A stretch of 64,000 nucleotides of DNA from Paenibacillus marchantiophytorum (GCF_014640555.1 NZ_BMHE01000005.1:219547-283546); one strand, 5' to 3'; positions 51,001 to 60,699 are shown, counted from the stretch's first letter. The notes: generated by a model from the letters alone, not told the origin. Program-made: numbers and translations.

Positions 51001-52951
51001 CACTGGTACTTCCATTCCCGTCATAGTCCAAGTAAACCTGAATCTCCGACAAATAAGGATACCCGTTATTATGCAAGGCATCTATCGTCCATACATTCGC
51101 AAAATCCCAACTATGAGCACTATCTGCTTCATAAGTACTTTTCGTCTGCATCTGCACAGTAGATTGGCCCAGGCCTCCTGCAGAGACCGATTGTGCTGTT
51201 GTTAGCGTGTCGTAGAAACTGTTGATAGCCACTCCCCCGCCACCCAGATGACTATCCAGTCTTTCTCCAACCAAACCGCCTACATCGATACTTCCACTCA
51301 CTTTCCCAGTGGCGTAGCTGTTGTTAATCATTCCGCCGCCGTTTTGCCCGGTCAAACCGCCTACCTTCTCATTGCCCGTCACTTGCCCTGAGGCGTAACT
51401 ATCGTTAATAAATCCATATCGGTTCCAACCTACCAACCCACCTACATATTCACTATCAGCACTTCCGCTTACTTGCCCTGAGGCGTAGCTGCTCTTGACC
51501 TCCCCACTTTCGTAGTTATCATTACTCCCAACTAAACCGCCTACGTTATATCTTCCACGCACTTCCCCTGTGGCAAAACTATGGCTGATTGTTCCTCCAT
51601 TGTTGTCGCCAACTAAACCGCCCACTTGAGTACTTAAATCACTTCCACTCAGATTCACATTCCCCGTGGCATAGCTGTAGCTGATAATTCCCTCCATGCT
51701 GCTGCCGATCAAGCCACCCACTTGAAAACTCGAATTACCGCCATTCACATGACCTGTGGCATAGCTGCTCTGGATCTTTCCGCCTTGGGAATTGTCGTTT
51801 TTGCCTACCAAACCACCTATACTGTAACTTTCATCCGTTCCACTCACATTCCCTGTAGCGTAGCTGCCGCTAACTTCTCCGTTGTTGTTCGTAGCAACCA
51901 AGCCACCTGCATAGGGACTCCCATAGGCAACCGCAGGATTTGGGAACAAGCTCACTTGACCTGTGGCGTAGCTGTTGGTGATTATGCCATAAGACGCATT
52001 CCCAACTAGACCGCCCGCGACAAAGCTCCCGCTCACATCCCCTAGGGCGTAACTGCCACTGATCGTCCCATTTCGGTTCGAACCGACCAAGCCGCCTATC
52101 GTTTCACCTCCGCTTACCTTCCCTGAAGCGTAGCTGTCTCTGATCGTGCCATATTCGTTGTATCCAACTAAGCCGCCAGCATTCCTATCCTTACTTGCGA
52201 CCAAGCTCACAATGCCTGAAGCGTAGCTGCTGCTGATCGTTCCATCTGACTTGTAACCAACTAAGCCGCCTACATATTTATTTCCGCTCACAATCCCTGC
52301 AGCATGGCTGCCGCTGATTGTTCCACTGTAGGAATCACCAACCAAGCCGCCTACATTTTCGCTCCCGCTCACATCCACTGAAGCGTAACTGTCCTTAATC
52401 TCTCCATTGTTGTTGCTGCCAGTCAAACCGCCTACACTAAAGTCTCCACTCACACTTCCTGTAGCGAAGCTGTTTTCTATTGTTCCTCCATCGTTCAAAC
52501 CAACCAAAGTGCCAACTGCATATCCACCATGAATAGATACATTTTCCAGCTTCATATTCGCAACAGAACTTCCATTTCCGATACTCCCAAATAAGCCAGA
52601 AAAATCGCCATTGTGTATCATTAGCCCCGTTATTTGATATCCGTTACCATCCATGTGACCCTTAAATGGCGTGTCCTGATTACCTATGGGAACCCAGCCC
52701 GCTGCGGAATAACTGCTCAAATCAATAGGACCTGTCAGTTTAAAATAAAGATTCGCATCCAAGTAACTGCCCCTTACCTTATTCAGTTGATTGGCCGTTC
52801 CGATGAGGTACGGTTTGCTGGATGACCCCTCTCCTGAAAAATCAATTGCCGCAGATACTTTCCTGCTTCCAACCCCACCGCCTGAGATCGCACCGAACAC
52901 GATCATAATGACCAATATCATAGTTATAACTCTACTGCTCAATTTCCGCAT
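48080..52951 (-). CDS. large S-layer-homology surface protein with GLUG repeats
   Basis: A 1623-residue secreted protein. A signal peptide (RKLSSRVITMILVIMIVFGA, probable cut near KVSAA) is followed by about 15 GLUG repeats (VGGLVGSNxxGTIxxSYAxG, ~145-600), an InlB-type B repeat (~640-710, GYVFNGWNTQADGGG, LYAKW), four ~92-residue beta domains (~807-1180, each with ITAFSFPQQTG-like start and QNWxVTV end), a cadherin-like domain (~1183-1290, LTLSSGGL), a glycine hinge (SSGGGGGGG) and three SLH domains (~1445-1620: GHWAETSIRDS, HWARNAIEIAAALGVVTGY, WARAALATATAKALFNGYEDG). The SLH part should anchor it to secondary cell-wall polymer. GGAG lies six bases before the chosen ATG (52951). Could be an adhesin and a target of the glycan locus; the latter is speculation. 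Confidence 0.92.
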   Translation of the reverse strand: MRKLSSRVITMILVIMIVFGAISGGGVGSRKVSAAIDFSGEGSSSKPYLIGTANQLNKVRGSYLDANLYFKLTGPIDLSSYSAAGWVPIGNQDTPFKGHMDGNGYQITGLMIHNGDFSGLFGSIGNGSSVANMKLENVSIHGGYAVGTLVGLNDGGTIENSFATGSVSGDFSVGGLTGSNNNGEIKDSYASVDVSGSENVGGLVGDSYSGTISGSHAAGIVSGNKYVGGLVGYKSDGTISSSYASGIVSLVASKDRNAGGLVGYNEYGTIRDSYASGKVSGGETIGGLVGSNRNGTISGSYALGDVSGSFVAGGLVGNASYGIITNSYATGQVSLFPNPAVAYGSPYAGGLVATNNNGEVSGSYATGNVSGTDESYSIGGLVGKNDNSQGGKIQSSYATGHVNGGNSSFQVGGLIGSSMEGIISYSYATGNVNLSGSDLSTQVGGLVGDNNGGTISHSFATGEVRGRYNVGGLVGSNDNYESGEVKSSYASGQVSGSADSEYVGGLVGWNRYGFINDSYASGQVTGNEKVGGLTGQNGGGMINNSYATGKVSGSIDVGGLVGERLDSHLGGGGVAINSFYDTLTTAQSVSAGGLGQSTVQMQTKSTYEADSAHSWDFANVWTIDALHNNGYPYLSEIQVYLDYDGNGSTSGTIPTSHSFMQGVKAGIYSGMINLIKPGYVFNGWNTQADGGGISYKPGDSFAIAANTILYAKWIVPNSNATLTSTIGNVSIRGTASESITDIPYGTTLAVFKAAITPATGAVFEIYDEDGITEATRLATGKKVIVTATDGTTKTTYTVNVKANDANEILSFGLPEQTGSAVIDTAAHTVEIEVMSGANVNNLVATFVLSAEATAKVGTIDQASGTTVNDFTNPVTYVVKAENGTVQNWKVTVTIAVGTENEITAFSLTQQTGQAVIDATDHTVAIQVANGTSLTNLKAVFTLSAGATVKVGTTDQVSGTTANNFTNPVVYVVKAENGITQNWTVTVTAAWSSAKAITAFSFPQQTGPAVIDTTAHTVVIQVVYGTNVTGLKAVFTLSPGASAKVGSRGQISNSTVNNFTNPVTYLVRAADDSTQNWIVTVNVAAASSAKDLTAYSFQGLSPAVVGTINGTNIALTVPNGTAVPSLVATFTSSAGSTVKVGSTPQVSGTTANDFTSPVTYTVTAQDGTLASYTVVVTRSAAPAGNPSLSGLTLSSGGLTLIPDSVTGTTYHFNVTNPISSMNVTASVYDRNSTILGSLYNNGNVLVVGPFNLTTGQATQSLPLDIGSNRMELVVTAQDGSNKTYLVYVNRAAAAYSSGGGGGGGPSNVGTIWAARGGTLILNGVQIDVPLGAVDTDTQVTVNKISDNSSLPSDNSMGLASEIYEITKDKAGDFLKAVVITLPFDKAKIDFSKSAAAIYGLNEHSQKWELLDDQKIDQTKGTVSGSTRHFTKFAVLVTDKKTTTNPPVEVVDLGDIKGHWAETSIRDSIQLGIIDGYSDHTFKPNNQITRAEFVTMIVKAFHLQAQTGKAFADTQAHWARNAIEIAAALGVVTGYSASAFGPDDLITREQMAVISIRAAQITAAGDRIDSFTDNAEISDWARAALATATAKALFNGYEDGTLKPKANTTRAEAVTIILRAIQLKK

Positions 52952-53055
52952 TCCTTTCTCCACTCCATCCTTTGCTTTCTGAGAAACGCATTAAACCCTA
53001 CAATAAGTCTACAGCAGCCCAATAAAAGGATAATGAAAAATAATCCAATAAATAG

Positions 53056-53093
53056 AAAAAAACCGCGTAGCATCAATGCTTCGCGGTTTTTTT
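53056..53093. terminator. strong bidirectional hairpin in the leader region of the SLH gene
   Basis: AAAAAACCGCGTAGCAT pairs with ATGCTTCGCGGTTTTTTT around CA. No gene ends directly before it on either strand: to the right is the antitoxin start (53315, plus) and to the left the SLH gene start (52951, minus). It may be an attenuator in a ~350-base leader of the SLH gene, or block read-through from it. The rest of 53094-53314 holds no gene I can support. Confidence 0.8.
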
Positions 53094-53263
53094 GAAGGAC
53101 GAAAAATATTAATTTTGATTGTAAATTAATAAGCACAAACCCATAGGGACTGCGAACTGTGTATCTACATGTCACTAAAGCAATGAAAAAAGAAACTTCT
53201 CAAAAGTTCAGCGAACTCATGAAAACCCTCTAGTATAGCTGGATATGACGGTAAGTTTGTCAA

Positions 53264-53292
53264 TTGTGAGTTGCTGCGGATTACGTTATACT
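53264..53292 (+). promoter_or_regulatory. promoter of the toxin-antitoxin pair
   Basis: TTGTGA (53264-53269), 17-base spacer, TATACT (53287-53292), 22 bases before the antitoxin ATG. Confidence 0.6.
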
Positions 53293-53314
53293 TAAACTAA
53301 GGATGGTGATAAGC

Positions 53315-53563
53315 ATGGATTTCATCAGAAAAGTGACAAACAGTGATGCACTAAAGCATATTGTCGATCTCCCTGAAAGCCTAAGAAATCAAGATGTTGA
53401 ATTAATTATTTTACCACTTGGTGACTATTCTCATACAAAACAACCTTTCTCCACTTCTCCCACCGCTAGAGGCGCATTGAAACAGTACGCCAATTTGGAT
53501 TTAATCCAATATGAACAAGATGCCTGGGAAAAGGGTGTGCAAGAAAAACATGAACATCGTTGA
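53315..53563 (+). CDS. putative antitoxin partner of the PIN-domain toxin
   Basis: An 82-residue protein, starting MDFIRKVTNSDALKHIVDLP, with VELIILPLGDY in the middle and an acidic C-terminal half (LDLIQYEQDAWEKG). The pattern of a short beta N-terminus with xVELIILPL followed by a flexible toxin-binding tail is typical of AbrB/DUF2281-like antitoxins. It overlaps the toxin gene by 14 bases. The ATG at 53315 (GGTGAT upstream) is preferred to that at 53303. Family assignment is from layout and context. Confidence 0.65.
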   Translation: MDFIRKVTNSDALKHIVDLPESLRNQDVELIILPLGDYSHTKQPFSTSPTARGALKQYANLDLIQYEQDAWEKGVQEKHEHR

Positions 53564-53930
53564 TGCAAATTTAATTTTGCGGTATTTGCTGCAAGATGCT
53601 GCACAATTCTTAGATCAAGCCAAGGAAAAAATTGAAAACTATAATATCTTTATCCCAAATGAAGTCATCGCCGAAGTCGTGTATGTGTTGGAGAAGGTTT
53701 ACAAGGTCGAACGAGTCCATATCTTTGATTCTTTACAAAACTTACTCTTCTACGGCAACATATCAACTCATGACAGAAATATCCTGATAGAGGCCTTAAA
53801 GGTTTATAGCGAAATTAAAATCGATTTTGTTGACTCCCTGCTCTTCGCCTATTCAAAGATCGGTGGACATACCGTTTTCACTTTTGATAAGAAGCTTAAC
53901 CAGATGCTTAATGAACTACGGAATGTATAA
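53550..53930 (+). CDS. PIN-domain ribonuclease toxin (VapC-like)
   Basis: A 126-residue PIN protein: MNIVDANLILRYLLQD (first acidic residue), IPNEVIAEVVYVLEKVY (Glu), DFVDSLLFAYSKI and TFDKKLNQML (Asp residues) give the four-acid, metal-binding active site of PIN ribonucleases. The internal ATG at 53550 fits the family start; the frame opens at 53511 within the antitoxin gene. As the second gene, overlapping the antitoxin, it fits a type II toxin-antitoxin operon whose complex represses its own promoter. Target RNA unknown. Confidence 0.85.
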   Translation: MNIVDANLILRYLLQDAAQFLDQAKEKIENYNIFIPNEVIAEVVYVLEKVYKVERVHIFDSLQNLLFYGNISTHDRNILIEALKVYSEIKIDFVDSLLFAYSKIGGHTVFTFDKKLNQMLNELRNV

Positions 53931-53931
53931 T

Positions 53932-53984
53932 AAAAAGGCTTCTCACAAAGTTCAATTCGAACTCGTGAGAAGCCTATTTTTATT
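53932..53984. terminator. bidirectional terminator between the toxin gene and groEL
   Basis: AGGCTTCTCAC (53936-53946) pairs with GTGAGAAGCCT (53965-53975); inside it GTTC/GAAC pair again. T-rich tails follow on both strands (ATTTTTATT rightward, TTTTTATT leftward). Confidence 0.85.
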
Positions 53985-54059
53985 CAATAAGGTCAAAATG
54001 TGGTCAAATGACGTGTTCTAACTTGAGTTCCCTTGCTGCGCAAGGGATTTCAGGTCAGT

Positions 54060-55709
<1,650 letters not shown>

Positions 55710-55782
55710 TTAGAACCTTACATAAGTAAGTAGATTAAGCGGAATAAACTAAGTACGTGTTGCCGATCTATATCCTGCTAAA

Positions 55783-56064
55783 TTAGGCTAATACAGCGAG
55801 AATGTCGCTTTCGCGCAAGATCAACAGTTCGCGGCCTTCGTATTTCACTTCAGTTCCAGCGTATTTGGAGAAAATGATGCGGTCGCCTTCGCTTACTTCA
55901 AGCGGAACACGAACGCCATCTTTTAACGCGCCTGCGCCTACGGCTACAACTTTACCTTCTTGCGGTTTTTCTTTCGCTGTATCTGGCAGCACGATACCAC
56001 TTGCTGTAGTCTCCTCTTTCGCAACGGCTTCAATGATAACTCGATCACCTAACGGTCTGATCAT
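55783..56064 (-). CDS. groS: co-chaperonin GroES
   Basis: The 10-kDa lid of GroEL, 93 residues. It starts [11 protein letters not shown], contains the mobile loop [20 protein letters not shown] and ends [11 protein letters not shown]. The ATG at 56064 has AGGAGG seven to nine bases upstream; the longer frame to 56178 runs through the CIRCE operator and is not coding. First gene of the operon. Confidence 0.98.
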   Translation of the reverse strand: MIRPLGDRVIIEAVAKEETTASGIVLPDTAKEKPQEGKVVAVGAGALKDGVRVPLEVSEGDRIIFSKYAGTEVKYEGRELLILRESDILAVLA

Positions 56065-56111
56065 GGAAAAATAGCCTCCTTTAGAAAATTGGTAATGGGT
56101 GTATTCGGTTA

Positions 56112-56138
56112 TTAGCACTCGAATGTGTTTAGTGCTAA
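56112..56138. promoter_or_regulatory. CIRCE operator (HrcA binding site)
   Basis: TTAGCACTC, 9 bases, TAGTGCTAA: the standard CIRCE inverted repeat with one mismatch (first base of the right half is T instead of G on the plus strand). It lies between promoter and groES start, so HrcA would repress groES-groEL. Confidence 0.95.
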
Positions 56139-56149
56139 CAACAATTCTT

Positions 56150-56178
56150 ATGATACTCATTCTGGACGTAATTTGCAA
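56150..56178 (-). promoter_or_regulatory. sigma-A promoter of groES-groEL
   Basis: On the minus strand, TTGCAA (56178-56173), 17-base spacer, TATCAT (56155-56150), placed 11 bases before the CIRCE element. Confidence 0.75.
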
Positions 56179-56254
56179 GTCCTTTTACACATTTTTCAAA
56201 CTTTGGGACACCCCCCTCATTCTATCCAAATGAAAAACAAATATTCGCGCTAAC

Positions 56255-56293
56255 AGAGAAAAAACAGTCTGCACATGGGTGGCAGACTGTTTT
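56255..56293 (-). terminator. terminator after tatC
   Basis: AAAACAGTCTGC (56293-56282 on the minus strand) pairs with GCAGACTGTTTT (56272-56261) with a 9-base loop, followed by TTCTCTG. Confidence 0.8.
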
Positions 56294-56294
56294 C

Positions 56295-57053
56295 TTATTT
56301 GGGGCCGAATTCCTCCGCCCATTCTGCATCTTTGATCAACTGTTTGCGATAGATGAATCCCGACATAAAGACGCTGAACTCGTATAAAACAATCAGTGGC
56401 AAAGATACAAGGATAGCTGAAATCGCATCTGGCGGTGTAATAACCGTGGCCAAAATAACGAGCAGCATGTAGGCATATCTTCTGAATTTGTGCAAACGTT
56501 TCGGGTTCAAAAGACGGATTTTCGTCAGGAACATGACGACGATTGGCATTTCAAAGACGACAGCGAGCGGCAGAATAATATTAAACATGAAGGTAAAATA
56601 TTGCGCTGCACCATACATCTCGTTGATATCAAGACTCCGGCTAATGGATGAAGTAAAGTAAAAGGCCATGGGAAAAACAACCCAATACCCGAAGGATAAC
56701 CCTACGAGAAATAGCAAAAAGGCATAAGGAATATACACGATCGAGGCTTTCTGTTCAACCTCGCGCAGCCCTGGCTTCACAAAAGCCCATATGTGATACA
56801 AAATAACCGGCAAGGTAATGAGAAGGCCCACCGCCAAGCCAAAATTCATATACAAACGCAAAGCGTCCCAAGGTGAAAAAACGTTCCAACTGATGGTGTC
56901 TGCAGGAGGAATATTCTTGATATACTTGATGATCGGTTTAGCAGAAATCAAGCCGCCAATCATCCCGATGACCAAGACGACCAAGATCCACATGATGCGT
57001 TTGCGTAGTTCGCCAAGATGCTCGACGAGTGACATTTCTTCGTTCGTTGTCAT
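56295..57053 (-). CDS. tatC: twin-arginine translocase subunit TatC
   Basis: TatC is the receptor of the Tat system, which exports folded proteins with an RR signal. The 252 residues begin MSLVEHLGELRKRI-like (EEMSLVEHLGELRKRIM) and contain six membrane spans, FVKPGLREVEQKA, FGYWVVFPMAF and a final VFMSGFIYRKQ. The N-terminal E-H-L-E/R-R pattern is the signal-peptide binding site. It lies 70 bases downstream of tatA on the same strand and ends at a terminator, so tatA-tatC form an operon. Confidence 0.95.
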   Translation of the reverse strand: MTTNEEMSLVEHLGELRKRIMWILVVLVIGMIGGLISAKPIIKYIKNIPPADTISWNVFSPWDALRLYMNFGLAVGLLITLPVILYHIWAFVKPGLREVEQKASIVYIPYAFLLFLVGLSFGYWVVFPMAFYFTSSISRSLDINEMYGAAQYFTFMFNIILPLAVVFEMPIVVMFLTKIRLLNPKRLHKFRRYAYMLLVILATVITPPDAISAILVSLPLIVLYEFSVFMSGFIYRKQLIKDAEWAEEFGPK

Positions 57054-57123
57054 TTTTCACCAACCTGAGCGAGTAGAATGAGCCTGAAGGGCTGTAGCAC
57101 TTGACAGGCTAAAAAGGAATCGG

Positions 57124-57600
57124 CTAATCAGGCAAACGCCGTGTTTGGCTAGGTCTCGCGGGCGCTGCCGCAGGTGCGGCTGTCGGAGCGGCTTGTGTTC
57201 CTTCATCAGAGGCCGCATGCTGCTTCTGCAGCTGAACCGGAGCTTGAGCCACTGCTGTATCCAGTGGCTCTTCCATGGCAGCAGGTGCCACCTCTGATTC
57301 TCTCTGATCTTGTGCAGGAGTAGAGGAGATAAACTCCACAGCCGGCTTTGAAGATACCACGGGTTCAGCCGACTTCGTTTCCACGGCAGAGCTAGGAGCT
57401 GCTGCTTGCGCAGACGGTGCCGGATTGGAGGCAGAAGGCGCTGGGGTTTCATCATTCAGCAGCGCATGAGCACCATTTTTGAAATCCCTCACCGTTTTCC
57501 CGAGCATGCGCCCAATTTCGGGCAGCTTCTGCGGGCCAAATAAAACGAGGGCAACAATAGCGATTAATAAGAGCTCAGTAAAACCGATATTTTGGAACAT
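57124..57600 (-). CDS. tatA: twin-arginine translocase subunit TatA, long C-terminal tail
   Basis: TatA forms the Tat pore. The 158 residues start MFQNIGFTELLLIAIVALVL, with the single span, hinge FGPQKLPEIGRMLGKTVRDFKNG (amphipathic helix) and then about 105 residues of low-complexity Pro/Ala/Ser/Gln sequence (APSASNPAPSAQAAAPSSA). Usual TatA is 60-90 residues, so the tail is unusual. The ATG at 57600 has GGAG nine bases upstream; frame-open codons to 57633 are unlikely. With only tatA and tatC, this is the minimal Tat system of Gram-positives. Confidence 0.93.
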   Translation of the reverse strand: MFQNIGFTELLLIAIVALVLFGPQKLPEIGRMLGKTVRDFKNGAHALLNDETPAPSASNPAPSAQAAAPSSAVETKSAEPVVSSKPAVEFISSTPAQDQRESEVAPAAMEEPLDTAVAQAPVQLQKQHAASDEGTQAAPTAAPAAAPARPSQTRRLPD

Positions 57601-57633
57601 GAGAATCATCTCCATTATTTGTAGCGACATCAA

Positions 57634-57884
57634 CTAAACCTATTTAAACGAAACAACCTGTCTGCGCTCATATCATGAACCAGGGGGAACTACGATCCGC
57701 TATTTGTTGAAAAACGACTTATCTGCCCCATGAAGCGGAACTACAGTCCTTTATTCATCGAAATAAAGCTCCACCTGGGCCATCTATCGCCGAATAACGC
57801 ACCCTAGTTCCCATTCCCAAGGGAAATAGATGCCATGAGGGCAAATAGCGTATTATAGTTCACTTTCAGACACACAAGCCACCA
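57634..57884. other. non-coding gap with short degenerate repeats
   Basis: About 250 bases between tatA and the MoeA-like gene. GGAACTACGATCCGCTATTT and GGAACTACAGTCCTTTATT recur about 54 bases apart, and CTAGTTCCC/GGGAAATAG give a partial inverse copy. No reading frame with a start signal and no clear promoter. Confidence 0.45.
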
Positions 57885-58904
57885 TTAACACTGATAGAAC
57901 CCGCCGTACCCCATCTCTGTAATATCGCTGCGCACGATCACATCGCCTGCGCAGATGCGCGGCAGCAGAACATCGAAGGACGTGTACGGGTCGTGCATAA
58001 CGCAACCCGGCAAGCCCATAATCGGCACGTCGCCAAGATAGGCGATCATCAGCATCGAGCCCGGCAGCATCGGCGTGCCGTAGCTGACCACGCGGGCGCC
58101 GGCCTGCTTAATCGCGCCGGGCGTGCGGTCGTCCGGGTCCACGGACATGCCGCCCGTGACCAAGACCAGATCCACGCCCAGCGCAAGCAGCGCGTGGATC
58201 TCACCCACAATCGCTTCGCTGTCGTCGAGCACGAAGCGTTGGTCTACGACCTCGGAGCCGAGCCGCGCGACTTTCTCCTTCACAATCGGGCCGAATCGAT
58301 CTTGGATTCGGCCCTTGAAGACCTCGCTGCCCGTCGTAATGACGCCGACGCGGAGCTTGCGAAACGGCTTCACCTCTAACAAGGTGAAGCCCTCTTCGCG
58401 GCGAGCGGCTGCTAAGCGCTCGACCTCGGCAACCTTCGCTTCGTCCACAATCAGCGGGATCACCCGCGTACCGACCAGCGAAGCGCCTGCTTCAACCACC
58501 GTGTTGGTGCGAATCGTCGACATCACGACTTCATCGAGGGCGTTCACTTCGTCAACGAACGCCTTGTCGATCTTCACCAAACCGTGAATCTCGGACTTCA
58601 CGTTCACTTTCCCCTCATGCGGCTCCGTCAGCCTGAGACAGCCCTCACCAGCGATGGCCTTCGCCATACGCTGCGCAGCTTCGTCCTCATGGAGGTAGCC
58701 TGGCTGCAGCTCCATCGCATAGATGTGCTCCTTGCCAATGCTGAGCAAGGCGGGGATGTCCGCTTCCGTCACCTGATGCCCTTTGCGGAACAGCCGTCCC
58801 TTGAATTCACCTGGCAAAATCTGCGTAAGATCATGCGGCAGAATCATGCCAATCGCATCTTCTACCTTGACCTCGCGCAGCATGGATTCATGGTTAGAAC
58901 TCAC
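57885..58904 (-). CDS. molybdopterin-binding protein (MoeA-like)
   Basis: A 339-residue protein with a C-terminal MoCF/MoeA molybdopterin-binding domain: VGVITTGSEVFKGRIQDRFG, LVLVTGGMSVDPDDRTPGAI and PMLPGSMLMIAYLGDVPIMG, ending PGCVMHDPYTSFDVLLPRI. The N-terminal ~170 residues are shorter than in true MoeA (about 400 residues). Probably handles molybdopterin or cofactor insertion rather than replacing MoeA. The start is a GTG with AAGGTG seven bases before, overlapping the mogA stop by four bases. G+C is markedly higher than elsewhere in the window. Confidence 0.88.
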   Translation of the reverse strand: MSSNHESMLREVKVEDAIGMILPHDLTQILPGEFKGRLFRKGHQVTEADIPALLSIGKEHIYAMELQPGYLHEDEAAQRMAKAIAGEGCLRLTEPHEGKVNVKSEIHGLVKIDKAFVDEVNALDEVVMSTIRTNTVVEAGASLVGTRVIPLIVDEAKVAEVERLAAARREEGFTLLEVKPFRKLRVGVITTGSEVFKGRIQDRFGPIVKEKVARLGSEVVDQRFVLDDSEAIVGEIHALLALGVDLVLVTGGMSVDPDDRTPGAIKQAGARVVSYGTPMLPGSMLMIAYLGDVPIMGLPGCVMHDPYTSFDVLLPRICAGDVIVRSDITEMGYGGFYQC

Positions 58905-59392
58905 CCATGGTCACCTTCTTTACCTGTGAGAATCCCCAGCGCATGCGGGAGCTGATCGATAATCGCCATCAGGTTCTCCTGCACACCCTTAGGGCTGCCA
59001 GGCAAATTAATAATTAGCGTGCGTCCGCGAATACCGGAAACTGCCCTGGAAAGCATCGCTTTCCGTGTTTTTTGCATCGAAATCATCCGCATCGCTTCGG
59101 CAAAACCAGGCGCAACCCGATCGATGACATTGAGCGTTGCTTCCGGTGTCACATCACGAGGGGCTAAGCCTGTCCCGCCAGTCGTTAAAATCAAATCGGC
59201 CTGATAATAATCCGTCATTTCAATTAATGAAGCCATAATTTCATCCATCTCATCCGGAACGACCCGGTATTCGATGATTTCGCCTTGAATTTCTTCTTCA
59301 ATCAGCTCGCGGATTACCTGAGCGCTAGTGTCTTCTCGTTCTCCTCGGTAACCGCGGTCACTGGCTGTCAAAATCGCAACTTTCCAGTGCAT
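58901..59392 (-). CDS. mogA: molybdopterin adenylyltransferase (MogA/MoaB family)
   Basis: A 163-residue MoCF-domain protein that adenylates molybdopterin. It has VAILTASDRGYRGEREDTSA, ADLILTTGGTGLAPRDVTPEA, APGFAEAMRM, LSRAVSGIRGRTLIINLPGS and VQENLMAIIDQLPHAL, the full signature of MogA/MoaB. The C-terminal GDHG overlaps the start of the MoeA-like gene. It follows moaC by about 110 bases on the same strand. Confidence 0.93.
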   Translation of the reverse strand: MHWKVAILTASDRGYRGEREDTSAQVIRELIEEEIQGEIIEYRVVPDEMDEIMASLIEMTDYYQADLILTTGGTGLAPRDVTPEATLNVIDRVAPGFAEAMRMISMQKTRKAMLSRAVSGIRGRTLIINLPGSPKGVQENLMAIIDQLPHALGILTGKEGDHG

Positions 59393-59501
59393 CCTTCGTC
59401 ACCTCTCCCTTGTTCACTGAATGAGATAACCCCACTAACTGCGTGATCGTCGACTTTCTTAGCTATGTTAACTATCTTAGGCTGCTCTAGTCACGTCACT
59501 G

Positions 59502-59990
59502 TCATCTTTCTTGTCTGTGAAAATCCCCGTTTTTCCCGCCTGTCTTGAGAACTAGCAGCGTGGAGTTGATGATCATATCTTTCTCTACAGCCTTGCACAT
59601 GTCATAAACGGTTAAAGCTGCCGCGGAGACGGCTGTTAAAGCTTCCATCTCAACACCTGTGGGTCCAGTTGTCCGTACAGTTGCTTCTATGTATAGTTCA
59701 TCGTTGCCATTATCCGTAAACTGAATATCAATGCCTGTCAATGCAATCGGATGGCACATCGGAATCCAGTCTGACGTTTTTTTGGCAGCCATAATACCGG
59801 CTACCTGCGCTACGGCGAGGACATCGCCTTTTTTCATTTTACCCTGCTTAATCAAGTCCAGTGTCTCGTGCTTCATAAGTAATGTAGAACGAGCTGTCGC
59901 TGTTCGCTTCGTCTCGGTTTTATCCGAAATATCGACCATGCGAGCTCGTCCCTGTTCATTAAAATGAGTCAACTCAGAGGAATCAGGCAA
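59502..59990 (-). CDS. moaC: cyclic pyranopterin monophosphate synthase
   Basis: MoaC converts the GTP-derived 3',8-cyclo intermediate to cyclic pyranopterin monophosphate, the first molybdenum-cofactor intermediate. It has [20 protein letters not shown], the active-site segment [34 protein letters not shown] and CKAVEKDM. Length (162) is normal. The start is unclear: the GTG at 59999 sits on its own Shine-Dalgarno, whereas the TTG at 59990 has GAGGTG six bases before it; I use the TTG. It lies 11 bases after the folate gene. No moaA is visible in the window. Confidence 0.93.
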   Translation of the reverse strand: MPDSSELTHFNEQGRARMVDISDKTETKRTATARSTLLMKHETLDLIKQGKMKKGDVLAVAQVAGIMAAKKTSDWIPMCHPIALTGIDIQFTDNGNDELYIEATVRTTGPTGVEMEALTAVSAAALTVYDMCKAVEKDMIINSTLLVLKTGGKNGDFHRQER

Positions 59991-60001
59991 GTCACTCACC
60001 T

Positions 60002-60634
60002 CTATTTGGATTCGGATTTAAGTACCATTTTGCTCTCGGTGACGATGCCGTCTACCCGGAAATCGTGCCAGGAGGAAGGAACCCCGGGAATCAGTTGCTT
60101 ATCAAAAGCGGCCGCAACCGCAAAAGGTCTCTTCAAACTACGCGCTGCAAATAATTGCATAAAGCGATCGTAAAAGCCACCGCCATAGCCCAGTCTCCCG
60201 AAATCCATATCGAAAGCGAGGCCTGGCACCAAGATCATAGAAATCGTAGACAAGTCGTGCTCGATCTGCACCTCGTTATGAGGTTCTCTAATCCCCCATG
60301 CTCCACTTTCCAAATCGGTGTAGGCGTTGATGATATGCAAATTCATGGTCTTCGACTCTGCTACAACTTTCGGCACGAGCACACGAATTCCCTGCTGCCA
60401 GCACCATTCCATCAGTGGAGCTACGTCCAATTCCGACCGAAATGGCATATAGGTCATAATCGTCGGCGGAACCGGTGATTCGCGCCAGCCGGAACTAAGA
60501 AGCCGCTCCGTACATAGCTTGGTCATTCGCTCGTGAATGCGCTGCTGCTTCTCATCTCGCTCACCTGATACGATGGAAGCGCGTTTTTCTTCCATTTCTT
60601 TGCGTAACTCTATTTTCCGCTCTCGGATGTTCAT
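60002..60634 (-). CDS. 5-formyltetrahydrofolate cyclo-ligase
   Basis: The enzyme (YgfA/FthC/MTHFS) closes 5-formyl-THF to 5,10-methenyl-THF with ATP. The 210 residues begin with a basic helix ([19 protein letters not shown]), then have [53 protein letters not shown] (phosphate and folate loop) and [16 protein letters not shown]. Spacing and strand suggest co-transcription with moaC, mogA and the MoeA-like gene. Confidence 0.94.
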   Translation of the reverse strand: MNIRERKIELRKEMEEKRASIVSGERDEKQQRIHERMTKLCTERLLSSGWRESPVPPTIMTYMPFRSELDVAPLMEWCWQQGIRVLVPKVVAESKTMNLHIINAYTDLESGAWGIREPHNEVQIEHDLSTISMILVPGLAFDMDFGRLGYGGGFYDRFMQLFAARSLKRPFAVAAAFDKQLIPGVPSSWHDFRVDGIVTESKMVLKSESK

Positions 60635-60699
60635 ACCTGCTTCAGCCCTTCCCTAACGAGGAGTGGTTTCCCCCATTTTAACATAAACAAGGAAAAAAA

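Noticed and set aside
52939..53175. 78-residue leftward frame with a hydrophobic stretch before the SLH gene
   Set aside because: It reads straight through the terminator hairpin at 53056-53093 and overlaps the SLH start; the apparent hydrophobic part comes from T-rich sequence.
56065..56178. 38-residue N-terminal extension of GroES
   Set aside because: It would translate the CIRCE operator and promoter; the ATG at 56064 has a good ribosome binding site and the family start.
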